A program made the position numbers and the translations under genes. The notes beneath the pieces are model-generated. The model ran no database searches. It was not told the origin of the DNA and saw nothing but the letters and a program-made list of their open reading frames with translations. From Cyanobacteria bacterium CG_2015-22_32_23 (GTDB lineage Bacteria; Cyanobacteriota; Cyanobacteriia; Cyanobacteriales; Cyanobacteriaceae), in NCBI GenBank assembly GCA_009993045.1, contig JAACUG010000081.1, forward strand, positions 1-40,692: a stretch of DNA of 40,692 bases, given 5' to 3'. Positions 26,417-34,819 of this stretch are shown here, in pieces. Position 1 is the first letter of the stretch, and each line of letters begins with the position of its first letter.

Positions 26417-26490
26417 TACTAGAGTATAGCTTAATAAATGAGGAAGTTTAATAAGATTTAAGTAACTTTTTGTTAACTGTTAAAAGCCCT
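26389..26490 (-). repeat. 102-bp repeat, inverted copy of 40585-40686
   Basis: Read on the minus strand, this segment matches the sequence at 40585-40686 with about five mismatches in 102 bases. It begins AGGGCTTTTAACAG and runs through the first nine codons of the MSKLSISEA frame. At this copy the first bases encode the last residues and stop of the DnaJ-like protein. At the other copy they encode the last residues and stop of the truncated sulfatase. The shared edge is sharp, as expected for the end of a mobile element. Confidence 0.9.
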
Positions 26491-27403
26491 TAATTAAATT
26501 TTGACGAGGTTTAAATTGTTCAATTTCCCGTATTTTTTCATATAGTTTCTTTTCCTCATCACTAACTTGAGTTGGTATAACTATTTGTATTATTATTAAT
26601 TGATCTCCTCTTTCCCCTCGAATATTAGGATAGCCTTTATTCGCTAATTTTAATCTTTGTCCTGATTTTACCCCTGCTGGTACATTCATTTTTACTAATC
26701 CGTCAATAGTTGGAACTTCAATCGCACCACCAACAATGGCTTCGGAGGGGGTTAAAGGTATTTCGCAGGAAATCTCATTTCCTTGTAAGCTAAAAAAGTG
26801 ATGAGGTGCAATGAATATTTTTAAATATAAATCCCCTCCCCTAATTCCTTGTCTTTTAAGTCTGATTTTTTGTCCATGATACATACTCGGTGGCATATCT
26901 ACTTCAAGCGATCGCCCATCTTCGAGTTTAATTCTTTCTCTACCGCCTTGATAAGCCTTTTCGAGGGGTAAAGTTAACTTGGCTTCGATGTCTTTTGGTT
27001 GAGATTTAGGGGGTACAACTGTTTTAATATTGCTGGGATTAAAATCTCTAATAGATGAAGGGGAAGAACCTGCTTTAATTCTAGTTGTAGTATTATTACC
27101 GTTAAGATTTTCCCAAAATCCTCCTAAATCGGGGGAAAAGGGAAAACCAGAGTTATTTTTATAATCTCGACGAATGGAGTTTCGTTTACCAACACCAAAA
27201 ATTTGAAGGTCATATTGTTGACGTTTTTTGTCATCGGAGAGTACATCATAAGCCTCGTTAATCTGCTTAAATTGCTCTTCAGAGTCCTTATTTCCTGGAT
27301 TTAAGTCGGGGTGATAACGTCTAGCTAAAAGGCGAAACTCTTTTTTGATTTCTTCTGGAGTAGCATTACTATTTACTCCAAGAACTTCATAATAATTGAT
27401 CAT
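26480..27403 (-). CDS. DnaJ-domain co-chaperone, CbpA-like (type II Hsp40)
   Basis: A 307-aa J-domain protein. Residues 1-70 form the J domain with the HPD triad at 31-33, which stimulates Hsp70 (DnaK) ATPase. There is no zinc-finger region; a Gly/Ser/Asn-rich linker leads to the two beta-domain C-terminal substrate-binding region (about 135-290), so it is a type II/CbpA form. The last residues (NLIKGF) and the stop come partly from a repeated sequence also found at the window end, so the original C-terminus may have been a few residues different. It lies 44 bp downstream of the site-2 protease gene, in the same direction. Confidence 0.9.
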   Translation of the reverse strand: MINYYEVLGVNSNATPEEIKKEFRLLARRYHPDLNPGNKDSEEQFKQINEAYDVLSDDKKRQQYDLQIFGVGKRNSIRRDYKNNSGFPFSPDLGGFWENLNGNNTTTRIKAGSSPSSIRDFNPSNIKTVVPPKSQPKDIEAKLTLPLEKAYQGGRERIKLEDGRSLEVDMPPSMYHGQKIRLKRQGIRGGDLYLKIFIAPHHFFSLQGNEISCEIPLTPSEAIVGGAIEVPTIDGLVKMNVPAGVKSGQRLKLANKGYPNIRGERGDQLIIIQIVIPTQVSDEEKKLYEKIREIEQFKPRQNLIKGF

Positions 27404-27446
27404 TGATAATTGATAGTTGATAGTTTACAATTCTTCATTCCTATTA

Positions 27447-28568
27447 TTAACTGATAGCGGTAGTTATTTTCGATTGTAAGAATTTAATGATACCTTGTTT
27501 TTCAATTAAGCCTACTACGACGCCATCTTCTTTGACTACGGTTAACTCTTGTTCTTGTTGTTGTTCTAATATTTTAGCAACTTCTAACAAAGAAAGGCTA
27601 TCAATAACAGTTTTGACTTCGGCTTTGGATTTCATTAAATCTGAGACAAGGGTTTCATTCCATAGCATAGTTGAGACTGAACGTAAGTCATCTGTATTTA
27701 AGACACCGATTAAAATACCTAGATTATTCGTAACCAAAAATTTACGCCATTGTTGTTTACCGATAACATAATTATTAGCAAATTCTCTTAAGGTTAAATT
27801 ATCCTGAATAACAGGGCTTTCAGGCAAAATTGCGTCGGCTGCGGTGTAGTGATTCAGTTTATCTTCCATTCTTGCTGATTGAGCTGCATTTCCTGCATTT
27901 TGCAATAAAAACCAACCAATAAACACTGTCCAAAAGTTACCAAAACCGATGACATTTAGTGTACCTAATGCACCAATAATAATAGCAGTCCAACCGAAAA
28001 ATTGTCCTACCATTCCTGCGAAAATAACACCTTTTTGAGGATTACCCGTGATTTTCCAGACAATGGCTTTTAAGACGTTTCCACCATCTAAAGGTAAACC
28101 CGGAATCATGTTAAATACTGCCAAAATTAAGTTAATCATGGCTAGTAATGAGATTATCAAACTTAAAGCTAGGGGTAAGGTAAAATTTAAGCCGATGATC
28201 GTAAATATCCCAAATAATAACACACTGACCAAAGGACCGGCGATCGCCACTAATAATGCTTGTTCGGGGGTTTTGGACTCTTTTTCTAGGGCGGCTAAAC
28301 CACCAAAAATAAAGAGAGTGATGGATTTTACTTCAATACCTTGTGCCATAGCGACGAAACTATGGCCTAATTCGTGGGCTAAAACAGAGGAAAATAAGAG
28401 TAAAGAAGTGATTAAACCCAATATCCAAGGTAAAATGCCGGGTAATTGCGTTTGATAAGCTAAATCTGTACCATAGGTTAAAGTCATCAACCCTAAAACT
28501 AAAAACCATGAAGGATTGACATAAAAAGGAATTCCAAATAAACTGCCGACTCTAATATTTCCATTCAT
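27447..28568 (-). CDS. Site-2 protease family zinc metalloprotease with CBS domains
   Basis: A 373-aa intramembrane protease of the M50B family. HELGH is at residues 65-69 and the third zinc ligand D161 lies in NMIPGLPLDGG. About six hydrophobic segments occupy residues 15-225. Two CBS domains in the C-terminal 130 residues (for example AADAILPESPVI and VSDLMKSKAEVK) probably bind adenine nucleotides and gate the activity. Such proteins cut membrane-bound regulators. A good ribosome-binding site (AGGGAGATGAC) precedes the ATG. It is divergent from the NAD-salvage genes, sharing a 203-bp promoter region. Confidence 0.92.
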   Translation of the reverse strand: MNGNIRVGSLFGIPFYVNPSWFLVLGLMTLTYGTDLAYQTQLPGILPWILGLITSLLLFSSVLAHELGHSFVAMAQGIEVKSITLFIFGGLAALEKESKTPEQALLVAIAGPLVSVLLFGIFTIIGLNFTLPLALSLIISLLAMINLILAVFNMIPGLPLDGGNVLKAIVWKITGNPQKGVIFAGMVGQFFGWTAIIIGALGTLNVIGFGNFWTVFIGWFLLQNAGNAAQSARMEDKLNHYTAADAILPESPVIQDNLTLREFANNYVIGKQQWRKFLVTNNLGILIGVLNTDDLRSVSTMLWNETLVSDLMKSKAEVKTVIDSLSLLEVAKILEQQQEQELTVVKEDGVVVGLIEKQGIIKFLQSKITTAIS

Positions 28569-28695
28569 AAAAAGTCATCTCCCTTTATTGATACTTGAGT
28601 GAAGTTATAACCTCTATTGTAAAGGATGTTTTAAAAGTATGATTAACAATATAATACGGTGATCCACCTTTTAAAGTTCGGTTGTTTTTATCCCC

Positions 28696-28725
28696 TTGAC
28701 ATTATTACTGTCTCTATGCCATTAT
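28696..28725 (+). promoter_or_regulatory. Promoter of the NAD-salvage genes with overlapping palindrome
   Basis: TTGACA (28696-28701) and CATTAT (28720-28725) are 18 bp apart. The -35 overlaps a near-perfect 15-bp palindrome, GACATTATTACTGTC (28698-28712, one mismatched pair). A repressor bound there would block transcription, and the NrtR-like gene of the same cluster is the obvious candidate. The palindrome is visible; its use is inferred. A strong AAGGAGGG ribosome-binding site follows at 28758-28765. Confidence 0.45.
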
Positions 28726-28771
28726 ATATTTATAGGCTCAAAGCCATTTGTAGAAAAAAGGAGGGTAAAAA

Positions 28772-29656
28772 ATGTCTATATCAGTGAATGATTTTCCCGT
28801 CAAAACCTTTAATTTTCCTGCAGGAGAATGTCATGTTAATTTATTGCCTGAAATAGTTACGCCAAAAACTGTTATTAAAGCAATTCTTCATAATGCTAAC
28901 GATATTATGGCTTTATTGCTTACTGTGGATGCTATTGCTCGTATTTTGCCGACGGTAAGTATTGAGTTAATTATTCCTTATTTTCCTTACGCTAGACAAG
29001 ATCGAGTTTGTAATCAAGGAGAAGCTCTAAGTGTTAAAGTCATGGCAGATTTGATTAATAGTTTGAAATGCGATCGCATCGTGATTATTGATCCTCATTC
29101 AGATGTAACTCCAGCGTTACTAAATAATTGTCAAGTTATCACCCAAGCAGATATTTTAGTTAAAAGTGAATTAGCAAAAACACTTCAAGAAGAAAATTGG
29201 GTTTTGATTGCGCCTGATGCAGGTGAGCAAAAAAAGACGATGGAAGTAGCGAAACGTCTAGGTTTATCGGATGTTTTTTGTGGCAGTAAAATCCGTAATA
29301 CCAAAACAGGCAAAATTCTGACGACTACTTTTCATGATGACGTTAGAGGGCGAAAAGTGTTGATAGTGGACGATATTTGTGACGGTGGTAGAACTTTTAT
29401 TGAGTTAGCAAAAGTACTTCAAAAAAAAGAAGCTCAAGAAATTGCTCTTTATGTTACGCACGGTATTTTTTCTCAAGGATTAGTACCATTACGCCCTTAT
29501 TTTACTCAAATTTATTGTTATCACACTATGTTATCCCTTGAAGAACAAGATACCAATTTTTTGACGATATTACCTTTAATTTTGAGGGAAAATTTGCCTT
29601 CAACTTTGGGGAATAAATCAAAAAAAGTCTCCAGAATTGAGGATTTAGAAGCGTAA
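28772..29656 (+). CDS. Ribose-phosphate pyrophosphokinase-like protein of an NAD-salvage cluster
   Basis: A 294-aa PRPP-synthetase homologue, shorter than the housekeeping enzyme (about 310-330 aa). PYFPYARQDR (residues 69-78) is the ATP-binding flexible region and VLIVDDICDGGRTF (196-209) is the phosphoribosyl loop, in the DDICDGGRTF form rather than the usual DDxIDTGGT. It probably makes PRPP for the NAMPT encoded 42 bp downstream. Alternatively it is an Adps-type enzyme that pyrophosphorylates ADP-ribose, a family that is commonly annotated as Prs. A strong Shine-Dalgarno sits 6 nt before the ATG. Confidence 0.85.
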   Translation: MSISVNDFPVKTFNFPAGECHVNLLPEIVTPKTVIKAILHNANDIMALLLTVDAIARILPTVSIELIIPYFPYARQDRVCNQGEALSVKVMADLINSLKCDRIVIIDPHSDVTPALLNNCQVITQADILVKSELAKTLQEENWVLIAPDAGEQKKTMEVAKRLGLSDVFCGSKIRNTKTGKILTTTFHDDVRGRKVLIVDDICDGGRTFIELAKVLQKKEAQEIALYVTHGIFSQGLVPLRPYFTQIYCYHTMLSLEEQDTNFLTILPLILRENLPSTLGNKSKKVSRIEDLEA

Positions 29657-29698
29657 GCCTTATACAACAATTATAAAATTATTACAAGAGGAAAAACC

Positions 29699-31195
29699 AT
29701 GAAAATAAATCCCCTTAATGCTATCGATTTTTATAAAACTGATCATCGTCGTCAATATCCTGAAGGTACAACTCAAGTTTATGCTAATTTTACTCCTCGC
29801 AGTGGTCGTTTAGCAAAAGTTTTAGATTCGGATGATATTCAAATCGTGTTTTTCGGTTTACAGTATTTCATCAAAGATTATTTAATGGATTGTTGGCAGG
29901 AAAATTTCTTCAAACTAGATAAAAATAAAGTTGTTTCTGCCTATAAAAGACGCATGGATACTTCCTTGGGATTAGATGCAATTTCTGTACAACATATCGA
30001 AGCGCTTCACGATTTAGGTTATTTACCTCTTAGAATTAAAGCCTTACCAGAAGGAAGTTTAATCCCCATTGGCATACCAGTTTTAACGGTAGTCAATACT
30101 CATCCTGATTTTTTCTGGTTAACCAATTATATAGAATCGGTGATGTCTTGTTATCTATGGAAACCCATAACTTCGGCAACCACTGCTTTTCAATATAAAA
30201 AGTTAATGAGACATTATGCTATAAAAACAGGAACATCTTTAGATTTTATCCCTTTTCAATGTCATGATTTTTCTTTTCGAGGTTTATCTGGGATTCAAGA
30301 TGCCATTATTAGTGGTGCGGGTCATTTAACTTCATTTTGTGGTACTGATACGGTATTAGCTATCGATTTGCTAGAAAACTATTATAATGCTAATGCAGAG
30401 CAAGAAATAATAGGTACTTCAGTACCAGCTACGGAACATTCTGTCATGGCAATGGGAATGCAAGAGGAAGAATTAGAGACATTTCGCCGACTCATTGAAG
30501 ATTTATATCCTAGAGGCATTATTTCTGTGGTGTCTGATACTTGGGATTTTTGGAAAGTTATCACCGAATATACTGTTACTCTCAAAGACAAAATCTTAGC
30601 ACGAGATGGTAAATTAGTTATTCGTCCAGACAGCGGAGATCCTGTTAAAATTATTTGTGGAGATGCTAGTTATCCTCAAAATACTCCTGAATATAAAGGC
30701 GCGATTGAATGTTTATGGGAGATTTTTGGCGGTACTATTACCCATCAAGGCTATAAAATGTTAGATAGTCACATGGGCTTAATTTATGGTGATTCTATTA
30801 CTCTTGATCGAGCTTATAATATCTTGAAACAGTTAGAAATGAAAGGCTTTGCTTCAGGTAATGTCGTTTTTGGTATTGGTTCATACACTTATCAATACGT
30901 TACCCGTGATAATTTTGGTTTTGCCATGAAAGCAACTAGCGGTGTGGTAAATGGTAAACGTCGAGATATTTTCAAAAATCCTAAAACTGATAGTGGTACA
31001 AAAAAATCAGCTAAAGGTTTACTCCGAGTTGAACAAGAAAACAATACTTATATCTTATATGAACAACAAACTCCCGAAGAAGAAAAACAAGGTGCATTAG
31101 AAATTATTTTTGACAATGGTAAGCTAGTTAAAGATTATCGCCTTGCAGATATTCGTCAACGTATCAATGAAAAATTAATAGTGAATAATGAATAG
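29699..31195 (+). CDS. nadV: Nicotinamide phosphoribosyltransferase-like enzyme
   Basis: A 498-aa homologue of NAMPT/NadV, which makes NMN from nicotinamide and PRPP. FCGTDTV carries the Asp that favours nicotinamide over nicotinate. PATEHSVMAMG contains the catalytic His (AAEHS in human NAMPT), and VIRPDSGDPVKI binds the phosphoribosyl group. Its length equals animal and bacterial NAMPT, about 100 aa longer than NAPRT/PncB. The final residues (KLIVNNE) and the stop are encoded by the first units of a tandem repeat that fills the gap to the next gene. The related Namat family, which uses ADPR-pyrophosphate, is an alternative. Confidence 0.9.
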   Translation: MKINPLNAIDFYKTDHRRQYPEGTTQVYANFTPRSGRLAKVLDSDDIQIVFFGLQYFIKDYLMDCWQENFFKLDKNKVVSAYKRRMDTSLGLDAISVQHIEALHDLGYLPLRIKALPEGSLIPIGIPVLTVVNTHPDFFWLTNYIESVMSCYLWKPITSATTAFQYKKLMRHYAIKTGTSLDFIPFQCHDFSFRGLSGIQDAIISGAGHLTSFCGTDTVLAIDLLENYYNANAEQEIIGTSVPATEHSVMAMGMQEEELETFRRLIEDLYPRGIISVVSDTWDFWKVITEYTVTLKDKILARDGKLVIRPDSGDPVKIICGDASYPQNTPEYKGAIECLWEIFGGTITHQGYKMLDSHMGLIYGDSITLDRAYNILKQLEMKGFASGNVVFGIGSYTYQYVTRDNFGFAMKATSGVVNGKRRDIFKNPKTDSGTKKSAKGLLRVEQENNTYILYEQQTPEEEKQGALEIIFDNGKLVKDYRLADIRQRINEKLIVNNE

Positions 31196-31410
31196 TTAAT
31201 AGTTAGTTAATAGTGAATAATGAATAGTTAATAGTTAGTTAATAGTTAATAGTGAATAATGAATAGTTAATAGTTAATAGTTAGTTAATAGTGAATAATG
31301 AATAGTTAATAGTTAGTTAATAGTGAATAATGAATAGTTAATAGTTAGTTAATAGTTAGTTAATAGTTAATAGTTAATAGTTAATAGTTAATAGTTAATA
31401 ATGAATAGTT
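31175..31410 (+). repeat. Heptamer-based tandem array, about 236 bp, entering the nadV 3' end
   Basis: The array is built from the heptamers TTAATAG, TGAATAA and TGAATAG with TTAG spacers. The main higher-order unit is 32 bp (four heptamers plus TTAG) and occurs about five times, with some TTAATAG doublings and a terminal run of TTAATAG copies. It starts inside the last seven codons of nadV and ends 5 nt before the ATG of the NrtR-like gene. No gene or terminator is visible within it. Confidence 0.95.
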
Positions 31411-31415
31411 AACCA

Positions 31416-32177
31416 ATGATAAATGACAAATCGCCAATAACAGAAACATATAATTCTGAAGCTGATTTTCTCGATCATTATGATCCTACAATATTTGATC
31501 GCCCTAGTACTTCCGTTGATACAGTAATTTTCACGGTTTTTGATGGACAATTACAAGTTCTTATTGTAAAACGTACAAACTACCCTTTTAAAAATCAATG
31601 GGCGTTAGTAGGTGGTTTTATTGATTTAGAAAATGATGAAACTTTAGAAGATACAGCAAAACGGAAATTAGAGGAGAAAACAGGAGTAAAAACGCCCTAT
31701 TTAGAGCAATGCTTCACTATTGGCAATAAACAACGAGATCCAAGGGGATGGTCAGTAACTACGGTTTATTTTGCTTTATTACCCCATAATAAGATTCAAC
31801 TTATGAAAGGTGCAAATGAGATCAAATGGTCGCCGATTATGAATAATCAAGTACAAGAATTATTAGCCTTTGATCATACCGAAATTTTGCGTCAAGCTAT
31901 CGAACGTTTACGCAATAAAGTTCTTTATACTTCTTTACCAGCTTACTTGATGGCGGAAAAGTTTACTTTAGGAGACTTACAAAAAGTTTATGAGATAATT
32001 CTTCATCGCCCTTTAGAAACAAAATCTTTTCGTCGTCGTATAGCTAAAGCTGATATTTTAGAAGAAACCACAGAAATGCGTCAAGATGCAAAACGTCCTG
32101 CTAAATTATATCGCTTAAAAAAGGATATTAATACTTATTTCTTTTTAAGAACTATTGAAGGTGCGATTAATAATTAA
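31416..32177 (+). CDS. NrtR-like NUDIX-domain transcription regulator
   Basis: A 253-aa protein with a NUDIX domain (about residues 30-165) and a winged-helix C-terminal domain (about 170-250, YLMAEKFTLGDLQKVYEII then RPLETKSFRRRIAK). This is the NrtR layout: a repressor of NAD metabolism that senses ADP-ribose. The NUDIX box GGFIDLENDETLEDTAKRKL deviates from the consensus: two residues are inserted and Lys replaces the Glu after the conserved Arg, so hydrolase activity is doubtful and ligand sensing more likely. It probably controls the two upstream genes. Its ribosome-binding region is taken over by the repeat array. Confidence 0.87.
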   Translation: MINDKSPITETYNSEADFLDHYDPTIFDRPSTSVDTVIFTVFDGQLQVLIVKRTNYPFKNQWALVGGFIDLENDETLEDTAKRKLEEKTGVKTPYLEQCFTIGNKQRDPRGWSVTTVYFALLPHNKIQLMKGANEIKWSPIMNNQVQELLAFDHTEILRQAIERLRNKVLYTSLPAYLMAEKFTLGDLQKVYEIILHRPLETKSFRRRIAKADILEETTEMRQDAKRPAKLYRLKKDINTYFFLRTIEGAINN

Positions 32178-32211
32178 AATACTCCTATCTCTGATTAATT
32201 TTTATCTGGAG

Positions 32212-32481
32212 TTACCAGTCAAGATTGATGGAATTAATATTTATCTTATTTAAGAAATCATTTGCATGGGTTAAAATGAAATCAAATTGTGACTCTGGGT
32301 AAGCAAAAGCAATAAATTTTTCTTCGTTAGATTCAAATTCTTCTTTTTCAGGTAGTTTACCTTTGTGTGTCATGTATTTATTTTTTATATGTCTCCCTAA
32401 TGGAAATAAAATATTTTTGTCTGGTACTTCCTTGTTATGGAGTTCTAAAATGTGAGCAATATGATATGATTGAATCTTCAT
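32212..32481 (-). CDS. Hypothetical 89-aa protein
   Basis: A small hydrophilic protein, beginning MKIQSYHIAHILELHNKEVP, with a mixed charged composition and no membrane segment or signal peptide. I do not recognise the family. The codon content and length make it plausible, but no Shine-Dalgarno precedes the ATG. It sits alone between the NrtR-like gene and the AraC regulator; the rest of 32178-32619 shows nothing else. The overlapping plus-strand frame looks less protein-like. Confidence 0.5.
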   Translation of the reverse strand: MKIQSYHIAHILELHNKEVPDKNILFPLGRHIKNKYMTHKGKLPEKEEFESNEEKFIAFAYPESQFDFILTHANDFLNKININSINLDW

Positions 32482-32619
32482 GGTTTTTGTTTTGTTTAAC
32501 GATACATAAACCTTGTTTACTTTCGATTTTTACTTATCAAGGAGAAAAGAGGTAGGAAGTAGTAACCTAGCCCCTTCTTGTTTGTTTGACCAGTCTAAAT
32601 CAATACTAAATTATTCAAT

Positions 32620-33621
32620 TTATTGATGATAACGAAAATGATGAGGATTTGTTCCTGTCCAACGTTTGAAAGCACGGGTAAAATGAGCAGGATCTTCATA
32701 ACCTAATTCATAGGCAATTTCAATCATTTTTAAAGAAGAATTTTGCAGTAAATAAACAGCTTTTTCATAACGAATACAAGTTACTAATTGAGAATAGGTT
32801 AAACCATCTTTTGCTAATTTTCTTTGTAAACTACGAATGGGCATTTTAGCAATTTCTGAGGCTAAATTAATAGACAGATAACCTTCTTTTAAATGAGATT
32901 TAATCGCCTGTGTCAAAGAGTCAGTAAATTGAGAAGAAGGTGCAGATTGAGATAGTTTTTCATATTCTTGATATTTTTGATCTTCACATAAATTAAACTC
33001 TTTAGGAAAAGATAAAGCTAAAAATGATCGAGGAAATGCGATGGAAGTGATAGTAATATCTTTATCAATAAAAACTTCTTGCAAATAATGATCTGTAAAA
33101 TTACTGCATTGAGTTTGTAGAGTAATTTGCTGTGGATACCATGTTTTTCCTGCTACTTTACGAATTAAATCCATCATTAACATTAAAGAGAAATGACTAG
33201 GATGGTGTGACTCCAAAGATTCTAAGTAATTATGTTCTTGACAAAAATAAGCGGTTTCTTTATCTTCTAATAACCAGAAATGTTCTCCAGAATTAAACAA
33301 ATTTCCCAAATAAATAGCTTTCAAAATTGCATCGTATAAAGTTAGAGATTGACAAGTTAATTTACCTAAGATACCCAAAGATTCTATGGGAGTTTTTTCT
33401 CCAACTAAAAGTCCTAAATTTTCGATTCCTTCTTGAGATGCCGCTTTATTTAAAAAATCAAAAACTTGATGGCGAGAGATTAATAAATTTGGTTCATCCA
33501 GAGCAAAAATAGGTAATTTGCATTGTCTCAGTAGTTTTTCTGTAGGAGTGCCTAATTTGTGTAAAAAATCGACAAAAGGAATTAAAGCAGAAACTCGTAA
33601 AAGAGGTACATAATTCGTCAT
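32620..33621 (-). CDS. AraC-family transcription regulator
   Basis: A 333-aa regulator with an N-terminal ligand-binding domain of the Arabinose_bd type (about residues 15-200) and a C-terminal double helix-turn-helix. The latter reads INLASEIAKMPIRSLQRKLA, then EIAYELGYEDPAHFTRAFKR and WTGTNPHHFR, the AraC signature. It is divergent from the FGE gene, which starts 196 bp away, and a tandem 10-bp direct repeat in that gap is a candidate binding site. It probably activates the FGE-sulfatase genes in response to an unknown ligand. Residents of this regulator class often respond to small organic molecules. Confidence 0.92.
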   Translation of the reverse strand: MTNYVPLLRVSALIPFVDFLHKLGTPTEKLLRQCKLPIFALDEPNLLISRHQVFDFLNKAASQEGIENLGLLVGEKTPIESLGILGKLTCQSLTLYDAILKAIYLGNLFNSGEHFWLLEDKETAYFCQEHNYLESLESHHPSHFSLMLMMDLIRKVAGKTWYPQQITLQTQCSNFTDHYLQEVFIDKDITITSIAFPRSFLALSFPKEFNLCEDQKYQEYEKLSQSAPSSQFTDSLTQAIKSHLKEGYLSINLASEIAKMPIRSLQRKLAKDGLTYSQLVTCIRYEKAVYLLQNSSLKMIEIAYELGYEDPAHFTRAFKRWTGTNPHHFRYHQ

Positions 33622-33705
33622 AAATAATTAACAAAAATTAACAATGATTGACAGGTTAAAGCAGAAAACAATTTCAGGGTATTTACGGATCTTTTAATTA
33701 TAGAT

Positions 33706-33749
33706 TGGCACGAAATGGCAAGAAAAGATTTTCCACAAATATTTATACT
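33706..33749 (+). promoter_or_regulatory. AraC-type operator (10-bp direct repeat) and -10 box for the FGE gene
   Basis: TGGCACGAAA (33706-33715) is directly followed by TGGCAAGAAA (33716-33725), differing in one base, so two sites lie one helical turn apart. A -10 box TATACT is at 33744-33749. With a 17-bp spacer the -35 would fall at 33721-33726 (AGAAAA), which does not match the consensus but overlaps the second repeat. This is the arrangement of an activator-dependent promoter with the activator touching the -35 region. Binding by the adjacent AraC protein is inferred. Confidence 0.55.
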
Positions 33750-33817
33750 TTTTTTTGTACTTAAGTAAATATTAATTCCTTTTAGGCAAAATCAGTAATC
33801 GGGTTTATGTTCTGAAG

Positions 33818-34783
33818 ATGAAAAATGTTCTTTTTATATTCGCAATAGTTTGTATTCTTTTTTTCGTCTTTATTCCCTCAGTTTTAGCTTGTTCAACTGG
33901 TATGAAAAAAATTCATGGAGGTACTTTCACTATCGGTGCAAATAACGAATTTCCTGAAGAAAGATCCGCTCAATCGGTTACTGTAAAAGATTTTTGTATT
34001 GATAATTATGAACTGACTAATCAACAATTTGCCAAGTTTGTAGAAGCCACAGATTATATTACCATTGCCGAACGTCCTTTATCTGTAACACAATTTCCTG
34101 ACTTAACAGAGGAGGAGCGATTACCGGGTTCTGTGGTATTTCAACCGATACCTGAAGGACAATCATTCAGTGAATTAAGTTGGTGGCATTGGGTACAAGG
34201 GGCAGATTGGCGACATCCTCAAGGAAAAAATAGCACCATTGAAGGAAAAGAAAATCATCCCGTTGTCCATGTTGCCTATGATGATGCGATCGCCTATGCT
34301 CAATGGGCGGGTAAATCTTTACCAACGGAAGCCCAATGGGAATTTGCCGCTAGGGGAGGCTTAAAAGACAAAATTTTTGCGTGGGGAAATACCTATAATC
34401 CCAAAAAAGCCAACACATGGCAAGGAGAATTTCCCGTAAAAAATACCCAAGTCGATGGTTATGTCACTACTGCACCTGTTGGCTCTTTTCCCCCCAATGG
34501 TTACGGCTTATATGACATGACGGGGAATGTATGGGAATGGACTCAAGACTATTATCATTATGGTCATGATAGTAAATCTCATCAAGTCAATCCTGTGGTT
34601 AGTAACGAAAAAGAAAGTTTTGATCCTCGTGATCCTAATGTCATAAAACACGTTATCAAAGGCGGTTCTTATTTATGTGCCAAAAACTATTGTAGTCGTT
34701 TTCGTCCATCTGCAAGGGAAGCAGAATCAGCAGATACGGGTACATCTCATATCGGATTTCGTTTAGTCACATCTGCACCATAA
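33818..34783 (+). CDS. Formylglycine-generating enzyme (FGE/SUMF1 family), exported
   Basis: A 321-aa FGE-sulfatase domain protein that converts the Cys of CxPxR sulfatase motifs to formylglycine. Family signatures include MKKIHGGTFTIG, FCIDNYELTNQQFAKFV, LPTEAQWEFAARGG and MTGNVWEWTQDYY. GGSYLCAKNYCSRFRP supplies the two active-site cysteines C287 and C292, spaced as in characterised copper-dependent FGEs. An N-terminal signal peptide (about residues 1-25, ending SVLAC) implies periplasmic or lipoprotein location, which is unusual because many bacterial FGEs are cytosolic. It opens the locus that ends in two sulfatase genes, its likely substrates. Confidence 0.93.
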   Translation: MKNVLFIFAIVCILFFVFIPSVLACSTGMKKIHGGTFTIGANNEFPEERSAQSVTVKDFCIDNYELTNQQFAKFVEATDYITIAERPLSVTQFPDLTEEERLPGSVVFQPIPEGQSFSELSWWHWVQGADWRHPQGKNSTIEGKENHPVVHVAYDDAIAYAQWAGKSLPTEAQWEFAARGGLKDKIFAWGNTYNPKKANTWQGEFPVKNTQVDGYVTTAPVGSFPPNGYGLYDMTGNVWEWTQDYYHYGHDSKSHQVNPVVSNEKESFDPRDPNVIKHVIKGGSYLCAKNYCSRFRPSAREAESADTGTSHIGFRLVTSAP

Positions 34784-34819
34784 ATTAAAAATATTATTAA
34801 TAAATTTAAGAGTAATTCC

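Noticed and set aside
28048-28455. 135-aa frame antisense to the site-2 protease
   Set aside because: The opposite strand encodes HELGH and LDGG in a complete M50 protease; the antisense frame has no domain character.
31175-31410. CRISPR array
   Set aside because: The units are contiguous heptamers with 4-nt spacers; there are no unique spacers of 30-40 bp and no cas genes.
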